A stretch of 64,000 nucleotides of DNA, from positions 930,001 to 994,000 of the forward strand of contig CBDFHF010000003.1 of the NCBI GenBank assembly GCA_965247565.1. Reading direction: 5' to 3'. The stretch comes from CBDFHF01 sp965247565. GTDB lineage: Bacteria; Pseudomonadota; Gammaproteobacteria; Methylococcales; Methylomonadaceae. Below the pieces are notes generated by a model. It was given only the letters and a program-made list of their open reading frames with translations. It was not told the origin of the DNA and did no database searches. Shown here in pieces: positions 50,525 through 59,127 of the stretch. A program made the translations under genes and the position numbers. Positions within the stretch are counted from its first letter, which is position 1. Every line of letters begins with the position of its first letter.

Positions 50525-52426
50525 ATGAATACACTAAATTGGCAACACATGGGTATATTAGTGGGTCTGTTAGTGAGCGGCTGGCTGCAAGCGGATGGTA
50601 ATTCTCCAACGCAGCAAACGCTTGCGCCGGGCTACGGCAGTTTGCAATTTACTGCACCAACGCCGGGTTCTTATGAGCTGCCCAAGTTAGGTTCAGCGGC
50701 AGATGGCTCCGTGCTGGACACGGAAGGCAAGTCTTTAAATTTACACAGTTTGCTGGGCAATAAAATTGTCGTACTGAGTTTTATTTATTCCACCTGCAAT
50801 GATGTCAATGGTTGCCCTTTGGCGACAGCCGTTTTACATAAAATCAATAGCCGTTTGCAGCACGAATCTGACGTTGCCGGCAAGGTGAGGCTGATTACGC
50901 TGAGCTTTAACCCCGAACAAGATACCCCAGCGGTGATGAAGCAGTTTGGCTCGGCATTTCAAACACAAGGTATTGACTGGCAGTTTTTGACAACGGCTTC
51001 TCAACAACAGTTACAGCCCATTCTCAGCAGCTATCAACAAAGTACAGCGCAGGTTTTTGACGCTCAGGGTCATAGCACCGGGACTTTTTCACACAGTCTG
51101 CGCGTTTATTTAATCGATCAACACAAACAAATTCGCAACATATACAACGCTGCATTTTTACATCCGGATACTTTGTTGAGTGACATCAAAACGTTGGCAG
51201 AAGGCAGTCAAGAAAAACGGATTAGCGGCAATAAAACCACCGTCAGTTCAGTTTATTCGGCAGGAGATAACAAGGAACACTACGATAATAGCCATTATGA
51301 AACCCATTCAGTTGCTATCAAAGAACGAATGGGCAAGGCGTCAGATTTAATGCAAACCATTAAAACCCCGCCTTTGGGTTTACCAGCAGTAACGGTGCCC
51401 GTTGACAATCCTATCACCCAAGAAAAAATCAGTTTAGGTAGAAAGCTGTTTTACGATCGGCGTTTATCCTTAAATAATACCTTCTCTTGTGCGATGTGCC
51501 ATGTGCCTGAACAAGGTTTCACCAACAATGAGATGGCTACATCCGTGGGTATTGAAGGCCGCACTGTGCGGCGTAATGCGCCCACTTTGTACAACGTTGC
51601 GTATGCCACCAGTCTGTTCCATGACGGTCGTGAAAGCACGCTGGAACAACAAGTCTGGGGACCGTTGCTGGCGCATAATGAAATGGCCAATCCGTCCGTA
51701 GGCAGTGTCATTAATAAAATCAACCATAACGCAGATTACCCGTCCATGTTTATGCAAGCTTTTGGTAAAGTTGCAAGTATGGAAACGGTGGGAATGGCTT
51801 TGGCGAGTTATCAACGTACATTGAACTCAGCCAATTCTGCTTTTGATCGCTGGTATTTTGGTGCCGACAAACAAGCCTTAAATGCTCAACAACAACGAGG
51901 TTTGGCTTTATTTACCGGCAAAGCCAACTGCATCAGTTGTCATAATATTGGTAAAGAGACTGCATTGTTTACTGATAACAGTAATCACAATACCGGCATC
52001 GGTTATGCCGAAGCGATGAAGAAATCAGCAGATAAGCAACGCATACAAATTGCTCCTGGAGTTTATGTGGATGCCGCAACGACATTAGTGAACACTGTCG
52101 CCGAAGCAAAGCCCAACGATTTAGGACGTTATGAAATTACCCAAAACCCGCAGGATCGCTGGAAATATAAAACGCCAAGCTTGCGTAATATCAGTTTAAC
52201 TGCGCCCTATATGCATAATGGCCAATTCAGCAGCTTGCAGCAAGTGGTGGAATTTTATAATGACGGAGGAATTCCTAATGAAAACCTCGATCCTTTAATT
52301 AAACCGTTGCATTTAAGCAATCAGGAAGTAAAGGATTTGACGGCTTTTTTGCAAACACTGACAGGTGATAATGTGGATGAGCTTGTGTCTGATGCGTTTG
52401 CGGCGCCCATAGGCGATATGCAATAG
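50525..52426 (+). CDS. SCO1/SenC-MauG fusion, di-haem cytochrome c peroxidase type
   Basis: A 633-aa periplasmic or surface protein (signal peptide MGILVGLLVSGWLQA). Residues about 40-240 form an SCO1/SenC thioredoxin-like domain with Cys-x5-Cys (STCNDVNGCPLATAV near 90) instead of the usual CxxxC and FSHSLRVYLIDQHKQIR. Residues about 280-620 form a MauG/bacterial cytochrome c peroxidase domain with two haem motifs, CAMCH (residue 322) and CISCH (residue 469). Such fusions are known in methanotrophs, where related proteins link to copper. It starts 5 bases after the preceding stop; I use the ATG at 50525. Confidence 0.92.
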   Translation: MNTLNWQHMGILVGLLVSGWLQADGNSPTQQTLAPGYGSLQFTAPTPGSYELPKLGSAADGSVLDTEGKSLNLHSLLGNKIVVLSFIYSTCNDVNGCPLATAVLHKINSRLQHESDVAGKVRLITLSFNPEQDTPAVMKQFGSAFQTQGIDWQFLTTASQQQLQPILSSYQQSTAQVFDAQGHSTGTFSHSLRVYLIDQHKQIRNIYNAAFLHPDTLLSDIKTLAEGSQEKRISGNKTTVSSVYSAGDNKEHYDNSHYETHSVAIKERMGKASDLMQTIKTPPLGLPAVTVPVDNPITQEKISLGRKLFYDRRLSLNNTFSCAMCHVPEQGFTNNEMATSVGIEGRTVRRNAPTLYNVAYATSLFHDGRESTLEQQVWGPLLAHNEMANPSVGSVINKINHNADYPSMFMQAFGKVASMETVGMALASYQRTLNSANSAFDRWYFGADKQALNAQQQRGLALFTGKANCISCHNIGKETALFTDNSNHNTGIGYAEAMKKSADKQRIQIAPGVYVDAATTLVNTVAEAKPNDLGRYEITQNPQDRWKYKTPSLRNISLTAPYMHNGQFSSLQQVVEFYNDGGIPNENLDPLIKPLHLSNQEVKDLTAFLQTLTGDNVDELVSDAFAAPIGDMQ

Positions 52427-52507
52427 CGGATACGTTTTTAGGCAGAGCGTCAACAAGTGGGTTAACGCTCTGTTTATAAGTTTACCTATTCAGTTATAAC
52501 TAAAAGA

Positions 52508-53227
52508 TTATTTGTTATTCTTGCGGTATTTTGCTGAACCAACAAAACCAAGCATAGCGGAACCAAATAACCAAACGGCAGCTGGCACAGGCACAGGAGC
52601 AAGTGCGAAGTTGGAAACTAAGACATTACGTCCACCATTATGATATTGCGCCAAGTCGTCGCCATTGGCACTGCCTTTTCGGAAGGCCCAAATGATGTCG
52701 TAAGGGCCTGCATTCAAATCGTAGTCACCAGTAAGGTCAGTTGTCGTTAACAGGCGGCTAAATCTTAATGAGGTTACTCCATTAGTTTCAGATGCAGTCA
52801 ATCCGGAAACATCCTGGCTGCCATCGAGTGTAGGTGCGCAGTTTGAGTTTGGGCAGTTTGGACCAGGGCTAGAGTAAAAATAATCACCACCATAACTGGT
52901 AGTGCCATCGTAGCCACCCATGACATAATCGGTATCATCCATAAGAGCTGGGGCATTTGATTGATGGAAACCGATAGCCACCCAGCCGGTAGTTTCGGCT
53001 TGAATATTGACATTTAACGTATTGCCGCCCGTCACTTCCCAGGAAGCCTTAAAAATATCCGCCGCGAAATTCGTCGTTCCACTTGCAGTCGTTCTGGAAT
53101 AAGCATCGTTTGTAAAACAATTTGCATAATCGCCACTTCCGCAACTTAATGCACCAAACGTGGTAGATGAAAAGCCCAGAATCGTGCAGCAAGCCAATGT
53201 TTGCCAATGTGGTTTAAAAATTTTCAT
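52508..53227 (-). CDS. DOMON-domain PEP-CTERM protein
   Basis: A 239-aa exported protein. It has a signal peptide (MKIFKPHWQTLACCTILGFS). Residues about 45-200 resemble a DOMON domain (KASWEVTGGNTLNVNIQAET, TGWVAIGFHQSNAPALMDDT, YDIIWAFRKGS), which binds haem or sugar. The C-terminus PVPAAVWLFGSAMLGFVGSA then KYRKNNK is a PEP-CTERM sorting tag read by exosortase. I place the start at 53227, with GGGAA before it. It is convergent with the SCO1-MauG fusion, 81 bases apart. A haem DOMON partner for a MauG enzyme is plausible but not proven. Confidence 0.88.
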   Translation of the reverse strand: MKIFKPHWQTLACCTILGFSSTTFGALSCGSGDYANCFTNDAYSRTTASGTTNFAADIFKASWEVTGGNTLNVNIQAETTGWVAIGFHQSNAPALMDDTDYVMGGYDGTTSYGGDYFYSSPGPNCPNSNCAPTLDGSQDVSGLTASETNGVTSLRFSRLLTTTDLTGDYDLNAGPYDIIWAFRKGSANGDDLAQYHNGGRNVLVSNFALAPVPVPAAVWLFGSAMLGFVGSAKYRKNNK

Positions 53228-53665
53228 ATTGAGTTCCCTTGATAAATTTAAATTGTGCAAACAAGCTTGATTTCAGATTGGTTTATGGGGTTATGCATGA
53301 CGACAGCTAGGAGCAACATCCATATTAAACAAGAAAGAAACTTCTGTTTTTTAAACCTAAAAATACACTAGTTCGCGGGATCATGTTATCACGCTTTTTG
53401 AGAGAATGAATAAAGGTTTTTTGTATTAAATGACTTTAACGAATGAGAGAATTGTATAGATTAAAGAATTCAACAAAAGCTCAGTAGTAGGCCGATAAAA
53501 CTGGGCAAAAATTTCGTAATACGCATTTCGATGTTAGTGTACACAAGGTTCAATGCAGCAGAATATTAATGTTAAAGTGATAGAAGCTTGTTAAACTTAC
53601 AAGCAAATTTTAAGTCCAACTCGGCGAAGATAGAAATATAAGACCCTAACTAGAAGGCTTGTTAC
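53228..53665. other. AT-rich gap with one hairpin
   Basis: No gene is visible. GCTTGT (53586-53591) and ACAAGC (53599-53604) form a 6-bp stem followed by AAATTTT, about 60 bases before the small membrane protein gene. It may be a weak terminator or leader structure. Promoters for the divergent genes at 53227 and 53666 must lie here, but I cannot point to a convincing pair of boxes. Confidence 0.4.
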
Positions 53666-54007
53666 ATGTCCGATACAAATAATGGCTCTAAGCTCCAATC
53701 GATAAAAAAAGTCAGCAAAAAACTAGCGGCAACTCCAAAAGTAGATATTTTGGCTACAGGCATTGCGACGGGTGTTTCTGCTTCAATACTTATACAAGCC
53801 GGTAAAGGGATTCTTAGTATTTTGGCTAAACGGCCTCTGATAATGTTTAGCATGGGGGTTGCTACCGGCTATTTTTCTTATAAGTATCGCAAAGAAATTA
53901 TTTCAGTCAGTAATAAAGTGGCTGAGCAAGGTAAAGACTTTGTTTTGCGGCAGCAAGAAAACTTTAAAGAGTTGATCGGGGATAGCCACGATCATTCGGA
54001 GAAATAA
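53666..54007 (+). CDS. Small membrane-associated hypothetical protein, 113 aa
   Basis: A basic N-terminus (GSKLQSIKKVSKKLA) precedes two weakly hydrophobic segments, LATGIATGVSASILIQAGKG (about 29-48) and KRPLIMFSMGVATGYFSYKY (about 54-74), both with small residues suited to helix packing. A charged coiled-coil-like tail ends GDSHDHSEK. I do not recognise a named family. An IS5-family element has inserted about 45 bases after its stop. Confidence 0.65.
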   Translation: MSDTNNGSKLQSIKKVSKKLAATPKVDILATGIATGVSASILIQAGKGILSILAKRPLIMFSMGVATGYFSYKYRKEIISVSNKVAEQGKDFVLRQQENFKELIGDSHDHSEK

Positions 54008-54054
54008 CTGCAGTAAAGATTCCCTTTTGCAAAGCAAGAGGGAATCTTACTTAA

Positions 54055-55383
54055 GGGAACCTCTATAAATTCAAATTTAAGTCACCCCCTAGCAATTCTG
54101 CTAATTTTTTTCGACTTTATTTTAAAATCAGGGTGCATTCCGGCTATTTGAAGTAAAAACCGCATCAAATCCCCGTGTTTTGAGATTATTTCCCCGTTTT
54201 TATGCCACTGTGGGCGCACCTTTCCTGTACGGGTTCATCACATCTCGTTTAATCAACTGTATCAAACGCTTCATGTTGTACACTAAATTCATCAAACCAA
54301 TTTTGACTTTGGCTCGTTGCAAACCGATGGTGCGAACTAAATGCCCACCCATTGCCGCCTGTGCACCAAACACATGTTCGACTCGGGCTCTGACTTTTGA
54401 CTTCGTCCGGTTTGATAACTTTTGTTCTTCGGTTAAGGGTTTGCCTCGTGTGCCTTTTTCACAAACCTGGCTCTCAATATCGGCGTTAGCTAAGCGCTGC
54501 TCCTGGGCTTCTGAACGATAAGCACTGTCGGCATAAACCGCTCGTTTATTGCCCTCCACATCGATTGCCTGGTCGAGTAATTCATCGAATACCTGACTGT
54601 CGTGAACCGCCGCATGGGTGACTGAATAGCTTTGTATGAGCTTGTTTTCCTCATCCGTGTTGATGTGATTTTTATAGCCGTAATGCTTCTCATCGTTTTT
54701 CTTTGTCCAGCGCGCTTCGGTATCTTTCTGCCGACGCTTGGCCTGAACCTCCGGCTTATCCCATGCCTCAGGCACTTGCCCTTCTTTAATCTGGGCGTTT
54801 TCTTCACGGCTATTGCGTTGCTTGGGGACTTCGACAAAGGTGGCATCAATCATCTGCCCCGCTCGAGCCGCATAACCTTGCGCCGCCAGTTGTCCATGAA
54901 ACCGGGCAAACAACTCCTCAACCAAGTTTAGATCCTTAAGCCGTTCGCGAAACCTCCACACGGTTTTCGAATCCGGCACTTTATCTTCTAATTGAAAACC
55001 CAGAAAACGCAGGAAGCTGAACCGATCCCGAATCTGATATTCGATGCCATCATCCGATAAATTGTGCAGCTGCTGGAGTACCAAAATCTTGAACATCAGC
55101 ACCCCATCGAACGGCTTGGCGCCTGCCTGACTTTTTCTATCCTTTTCATGCAGGCGTTTAAGTTCAGGCCGAAACGCTTCCCAGTCTATCCGGGCTTTCA
55201 ATCCTACCAAAGGGTCTCCCATTTTGGTTAGTTGCGCGGCTCTTTCTTCTACGTCGAATAATCCAGGTTGGCGGGGTTTCATGGGACGGTTCTCTATCAG
55301 TGGACTCACTGTTATTATCTCATTTCAGTGCCATTGCTTCCCGTCAAAAATCGCTGTGAGGTGGGGTATTTTTAGAGATCCCC
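54055..55383 (-). mobile_element. IS5-family insertion sequence, intact
   Basis: A 1329-bp element. The ends read inward GGGAACCTCTATAAATT (left) and GGGGATCTCTAAAAATA (right), 13 of 17 positions matching. It is flanked by TTAA on both sides (54051-54054 and 55384-55387), fitting the YTAR target duplication of the IS5 group. It contains one uninterrupted transposase. The good target duplication and intact gene point to a recent insertion, between the small membrane protein gene and aqpZ, apparently without breaking either. Confidence 0.88.
54200..55309 (-). CDS. IS5-family transposase
   Basis: A 369-aa DDE transposase. The N-terminal part has KPRQPGLFDVEERAAQLTKM and FDGVLMFKILVLQQLHNLSD, then DRFSFLRFLGFQLEDKVPDS, typical of IS5 proteins. 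The catalytic acids are probably Asp in GQMIDATFVEVPKQRN, Asp in RAVYADSAYRSEAQEQRL and Glu in VRARVEHVFGAQAAMGGHLV. The length and all motifs are intact, so it may be active. The start could be the ATG at 55309 or the internal ATG nine codons later. Confidence 0.95.
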   Translation of the reverse strand: MSPLIENRPMKPRQPGLFDVEERAAQLTKMGDPLVGLKARIDWEAFRPELKRLHEKDRKSQAGAKPFDGVLMFKILVLQQLHNLSDDGIEYQIRDRFSFLRFLGFQLEDKVPDSKTVWRFRERLKDLNLVEELFARFHGQLAAQGYAARAGQMIDATFVEVPKQRNSREENAQIKEGQVPEAWDKPEVQAKRRQKDTEARWTKKNDEKHYGYKNHINTDEENKLIQSYSVTHAAVHDSQVFDELLDQAIDVEGNKRAVYADSAYRSEAQEQRLANADIESQVCEKGTRGKPLTEEQKLSNRTKSKVRARVEHVFGAQAAMGGHLVRTIGLQRAKVKIGLMNLVYNMKRLIQLIKRDVMNPYRKGAPTVA

Positions 55384-55407
55384 TTAACTAGCGCTCAATA
55401 AAAAATT

Positions 55408-56097
55408 TTACTCTTCGCTGCCTAAATAGCGGTATATCACTGCACCCAAGAGTGCGCCGATAATCGGTGCTACCCAAAACAGCCACAGTTGCCCTAGCGC
55501 CCAGCCGCCGTCTGCGTAGAGTGCCACGCCTAAGCTTCTGGCCGGATTCACTGAGGTATTGGTGACCGGAATGCTGATCAAATGAATTAGTGTTAAACCT
55601 AAACCAATGGCAATCGGTGCAAAACCTTGTGGAGCACGGTGATCAGTCGCACCCAAGATGATCAATAAAAACATCATGGTCATGACAACTTCGGTGATAA
55701 AGGCGGAACTTAGCGAAAATTTGCCGGGTGAATGTTCACCAAAGCCATTGGCAGCAAAATCGCCGACACTGGTAAAGTCAGCTTTGCCACTGACAATCAT
55801 GAATAGTACGGCGCCGGCAACAACGCCGCCCAACACCTGCGCGATAATATAAGGTAACAGCTTCTCTGCCGGAAAGCGTCCACCCGCCCAAAGCCCAATT
55901 GAAACCGCCGGATTTAGATGGCAACCGGAAATGTGCCCAATGGCAAAAGCCATGGTTAATACGGTTAGACCAAACGCGAAAGAGACACCCAGCAAGCCGA
56001 TACCTACATTTGGGAAAGCCGCTGCTAAAACAGCGCTGCCGCAGCCGCCTAGTACCAGCCAAAAGGTTCCAAAAAACTCAGCACCATATTGTTTCAT
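55408..56097 (-). CDS. aqpZ: Aquaporin Z
   Basis: A 229-aa, six-helix membrane channel for water. Both NPA motifs are present, SGCHLNPAVSIGLW and TSVNPARSLGVAL, and the Cys near the start (LVLGGCGSAVLAAAFPNVGI) and Arg after the second NPA fit AqpZ. I use the ATG at 56097 (MKQYGAEFFGTFWLVLGGCG), which has AGGAGA in front; a longer frame up to 56163 is not needed. It lies 20 bases from the IS5 target site, which touches only its downstream side. Confidence 0.96.
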   Translation of the reverse strand: MKQYGAEFFGTFWLVLGGCGSAVLAAAFPNVGIGLLGVSFAFGLTVLTMAFAIGHISGCHLNPAVSIGLWAGGRFPAEKLLPYIIAQVLGGVVAGAVLFMIVSGKADFTSVGDFAANGFGEHSPGKFSLSSAFITEVVMTMMFLLIILGATDHRAPQGFAPIAIGLGLTLIHLISIPVTNTSVNPARSLGVALYADGGWALGQLWLFWVAPIIGALLGAVIYRYLGSEE

Positions 56098-56320
56098 AAT
56101 AGTTCTCCTGATTAGTTTTAAAAGCGCTCCAAGCTTAGCCATAGCCGGATTGAAGCGAAGCAAACTCTAACGGCATCCTCAGGTGAAGTCAAAGTATAAC
56201 CATTAATTCGGAGAAGATAATTTTGTGACTCACTCATCACTTGGGGCGATGCAGATGAATTTTTTAATTTCTCAACTAAACTGAAATCGTAACCAATCGA
56301 CAAGCAGGAGATAGATCAAA

Positions 56321-57151
56321 ATGCACGCCAAAATGAATAAAATGTTTGAACAAATTCATAACGTTCCCAGGATTCCTGAGGTGGTTCGAACATTGATTAC
56401 TCAGTTTAATGACCCTAAGATAGATTTTGATGCCATTGCTAAAAATGTAGAGAAAGAGCAGATTATTTCTTTAAAAGTGTTGCGTTTGGTTAATTCGGCA
56501 CATTTTGGCTTGTCAAAGAAGATTGGTAGTATTCAAGATGCAGTGCTTATGTTAGGCATGAATCAACTGAGAACGCTAGTTGTGGCATCAGGTTTGGTGG
56601 GTGCTATGCCAAAAATTGAGCATATTAATATCAAGCAATTTTGGGGCGATAGTTTTCGCACTGCCAGTTATGCAAAGTGGCTGGCAGCGGAATCACAAAA
56701 TGCCCCTGACCTAGCTTTTACTGCAGGTTTAATCAATGGGCTGGGTACCATATTAATCCACATGGGGGCACCTGAAGAAGCTGACGATATTGAAAAGCAT
56801 GTGAAAAGTGGCCATGTACGTTCTGAAATAGAGATCAGCCGTTTAGGCTTTACCAGCGAAGCTGTTTGCGCCGAATTATGCCGTCGCTGGCATTTTTCTG
56901 AAGATTTAATAAATGCGGTAGGGGAATGTGGAGCGCCATTAGCAACTGATCCACCTTCACAAACCGCTTGTGCCGTGCACATCGCCCGTTTTATTAGTAA
57001 ATGCAAGCTTGAAAATTTGCTAGTGGAGGATATGCTCAAAGACTTTCCGTTTGCAGTGGCAGAAAAACTGGGTTTGACGGAGCAGTTTATTATCGATAAA
57101 TTACCCGAAATTCTCGCAATAGAATCAGGACTGGATGGCTTGGTAGATTAG
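56321..57151 (+). CDS. HDOD domain signalling protein
   Basis: A 276-aa protein that is essentially one HDOD domain (about residues 10-215): NVPRIPEVVRTLITQFNDPK, LKVLRLVNSAHFGLSKKIGS, IQDAVLMLGMNQLRTLVVAS and GLINGLGTILIHMG. HDOD proteins resemble HD phosphohydrolases but lack the metal ligands, and act as helpers in signalling or c-di-GMP-linked control. No receiver or other partner domain is present. It stands alone, 94 bases before hemL. Confidence 0.93.
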   Translation: MHAKMNKMFEQIHNVPRIPEVVRTLITQFNDPKIDFDAIAKNVEKEQIISLKVLRLVNSAHFGLSKKIGSIQDAVLMLGMNQLRTLVVASGLVGAMPKIEHINIKQFWGDSFRTASYAKWLAAESQNAPDLAFTAGLINGLGTILIHMGAPEEADDIEKHVKSGHVRSEIEISRLGFTSEAVCAELCRRWHFSEDLINAVGECGAPLATDPPSQTACAVHIARFISKCKLENLLVEDMLKDFPFAVAEKLGLTEQFIIDKLPEILAIESGLDGLVD

Positions 57152-57245
57152 TATTACCGAGTGTTGCGCCAAAGAACTCATGTTAGCGTTTTGATGCCAG
57201 CAAACCCCATCGCCACACTCATCGATATTAAACAATACTTAGACC

Positions 57246-58526
57246 ATGACCGACGCAACCGCTTTATTTTCAAACGCCAAACAAGTCATTCCCGGCGGTG
57301 TTAATTCACCCGTACGTTCTTTTAGCGGCGTAGGCGGCACGCCTGTTTTCATCGATCATGCCCAAGGGCCTTATATTTTCGATAATTTGGGTAAAAAATA
57401 CATAGATTACGTGGGTTCATGGGGGCCCATGATTTTGGGCCATGCGCATCCTGAAGTTATTGCTGCCGTTAAAACAGCAGCGGAAAAAGGTTTGAGTTTT
57501 GGAGCTCCTACTGAAATCGAAACCCTAATGGCAGAACGGGTTTGCGCGCTGATGCCATCGATTGATTTAGTCAGAATGGTCAGTTCCGGTACGGAAGCGA
57601 CTATGAGCGCTATTCGCTTGGCCAGAGGTTACACTGGGCGGGATAAAATTGTTAAATTTGAAGGCTGTTACCATGGCCATTCTGATGCGTTATTGGTTAA
57701 AGCAGGTTCTGGTGCCCTCACGTTCGGCGTTCCCAGTTCACCTGGTGTAACCGCTGCCGTTGCTGCTGACACCATCACTTTGCCTTACAACGATAGTGCC
57801 GCCGTAGAACAGCTATTTGCCAAAATTGGTGAGCAAATTGCCTGCATTATTGTTGAGCCAGTGGCAGGTAACATGAACTGTATTCCACCAATACCCGGAT
57901 TTTTAGAAACGCTACGGACAGTTTGTGACCGGTACAACAGTGTGCTGATTTTCGACGAAGTCATGACTGGCTTTAGGGTTGGACTCACCGGGGCACAGGG
58001 CGTTTATAACATCAAACCCGATTTGACGACATTGGGTAAAGTGATCGGAGGCGGTATGCCAGTAGGTGCCTTTGGTGGTCAAAGAAAAATCATGGAACAT
58101 CTTGCTCCTTTAGGCCCGGTCTATCAGGCTGGAACTTTGTCTGGGAATCCGGTGGCGATGGCGGCAGGCTTAAAAACGCTGGAACTGATTGCCCAGCCCG
58201 GATTTTACGAACTTTTAACAGCAAAAACAGAAAAACTCACCACCGGCTTGAAAGCTCGCGCTGCCAAAGTAGGCATTGCTTTCACAACTAACAGCGTTGG
58301 CGGCATGTTCGGGCTATTTTTTAGCGATGAGCAGCAAGTGACTTCTTTTGAGCAAGTCATGCAATGTGAGCAAAACTTATTCAAACGATTTTTTCATGCC
58401 ATGCTGGAGCAAGGCGTATATCTGGCTCCATCTGCGTTTGAAGCAGGCTTTGTGTCCATTGCGCATAGTGATGAAGAGTTGGATAAAACGCTCGATATTG
58501 CCGAATTGGTATTCCAGCGTTTGTAA
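57246..58526 (+). CDS. hemL: Glutamate-1-semialdehyde 2,1-aminomutase
   Basis: A 426-aa PLP enzyme that converts glutamate-1-semialdehyde to 5-aminolevulinate, an early step of haem synthesis. Family marks are VIPGGVNSPVRSFSGVGGTP, GSWGPMILGHAHPEV, MVSSGTEATMSAIRLARGYT, FDEVMTGFRVGLTGAQGVYN and the PLP-lysine stretch LTTLGKVIGGGMPVGAFGG. The length is standard. It is followed by a HepT-like gene after 17 bases. Confidence 0.98.
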   Translation: MTDATALFSNAKQVIPGGVNSPVRSFSGVGGTPVFIDHAQGPYIFDNLGKKYIDYVGSWGPMILGHAHPEVIAAVKTAAEKGLSFGAPTEIETLMAERVCALMPSIDLVRMVSSGTEATMSAIRLARGYTGRDKIVKFEGCYHGHSDALLVKAGSGALTFGVPSSPGVTAAVAADTITLPYNDSAAVEQLFAKIGEQIACIIVEPVAGNMNCIPPIPGFLETLRTVCDRYNSVLIFDEVMTGFRVGLTGAQGVYNIKPDLTTLGKVIGGGMPVGAFGGQRKIMEHLAPLGPVYQAGTLSGNPVAMAAGLKTLELIAQPGFYELLTAKTEKLTTGLKARAAKVGIAFTTNSVGGMFGLFFSDEQQVTSFEQVMQCEQNLFKRFFHAMLEQGVYLAPSAFEAGFVSIAHSDEELDKTLDIAELVFQRL

Positions 58527-58543
58527 GGTAATCGGAATCAACT

Positions 58544-58939
58544 ATGACAGGTGATATTCGCTGGAAGCATCGGTTTCATAATTTCGAGAAAGCATTTTTA
58601 CTGCTAGAGCGAGCATTGACTATTGACTCGCCTTCCGAAGTGGAACGTGGCGGCATTATTCACTTTTACGAGATGGCTTTTGAGCTAGCATGGAAGCTGA
58701 TGAAAGATTATCTGGAGCAACAAGGATTCACGGTTAACTCTCCAAGAGATGCTATTAAACAGGCATTTAATGCTACTATTCTCGAAGATGACCGATTGTG
58801 GATAGCGTCATTGGACGATAGAAACTTGCGTACGCTTATTTACGATGAAACAAAAGCTATCGTGGTAACCGCCAAAATCAGATCGCACTATTTTCAAAAA
58901 TTACAACAGTTATACGCGTACATGAGCACAGAGATTTAA
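58544..58939 (+). CDS. HI0074/HepT-like nucleotidyltransferase-associated protein, orphan
   Basis: A 131-aa helical protein of the 'nucleotidyltransferase substrate binding protein' (HI0074) group: DIRWKHRFHNFEKAFLLLER, IIHFYEMAFELAWKLMKDYL, SPRDAIKQAFNATIL and IRSHYFQKLQQLYAYM. In characterised pairs this HEPN-type protein partners with a minimal nucleotidyltransferase, sometimes as toxin-antitoxin. No nucleotidyltransferase (GSRxxG motif) lies in the next 190 bases or upstream, so it is an orphan here. A 14-bp palindrome (58943-58956) follows directly after the stop. Confidence 0.88.
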   Translation: MTGDIRWKHRFHNFEKAFLLLERALTIDSPSEVERGGIIHFYEMAFELAWKLMKDYLEQQGFTVNSPRDAIKQAFNATILEDDRLWIASLDDRNLRTLIYDETKAIVVTAKIRSHYFQKLQQLYAYMSTEI

Positions 58940-58942
58940 GCT

Positions 58943-58956
58943 ACTTCGGCCGAAGT
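58943..58956. other. Perfect 14-bp palindrome after the HepT-like gene
   Basis: ACTTCGGCCGAAGT is a perfect palindrome starting 3 bases after the TAA. It has no T run after it, so it is not a classical terminator. It might be a protein-binding site or a short hairpin protecting the transcript end. Confidence 0.45.
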
Positions 58957-59127
58957 GCAAGCCTTGTCACGCAGGTCAATAAGTCTAACAACATTCTTCC
59001 CGAATTTATTGTCCTTCATGGTTTAAGGCTATGTTATCTGCACCGTAAGATTATTTTCCGTATTGCTTAAAGCTCACCAATATGAAACTATGGACAGTTG
59101 CAAAATCATCAATAGCTTAACTGTTTC

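Noticed and set aside
54180..54521. 113-codon plus-strand frame within the IS5-family element
   Set aside because: It is antisense to the intact transposase and has no independent support.
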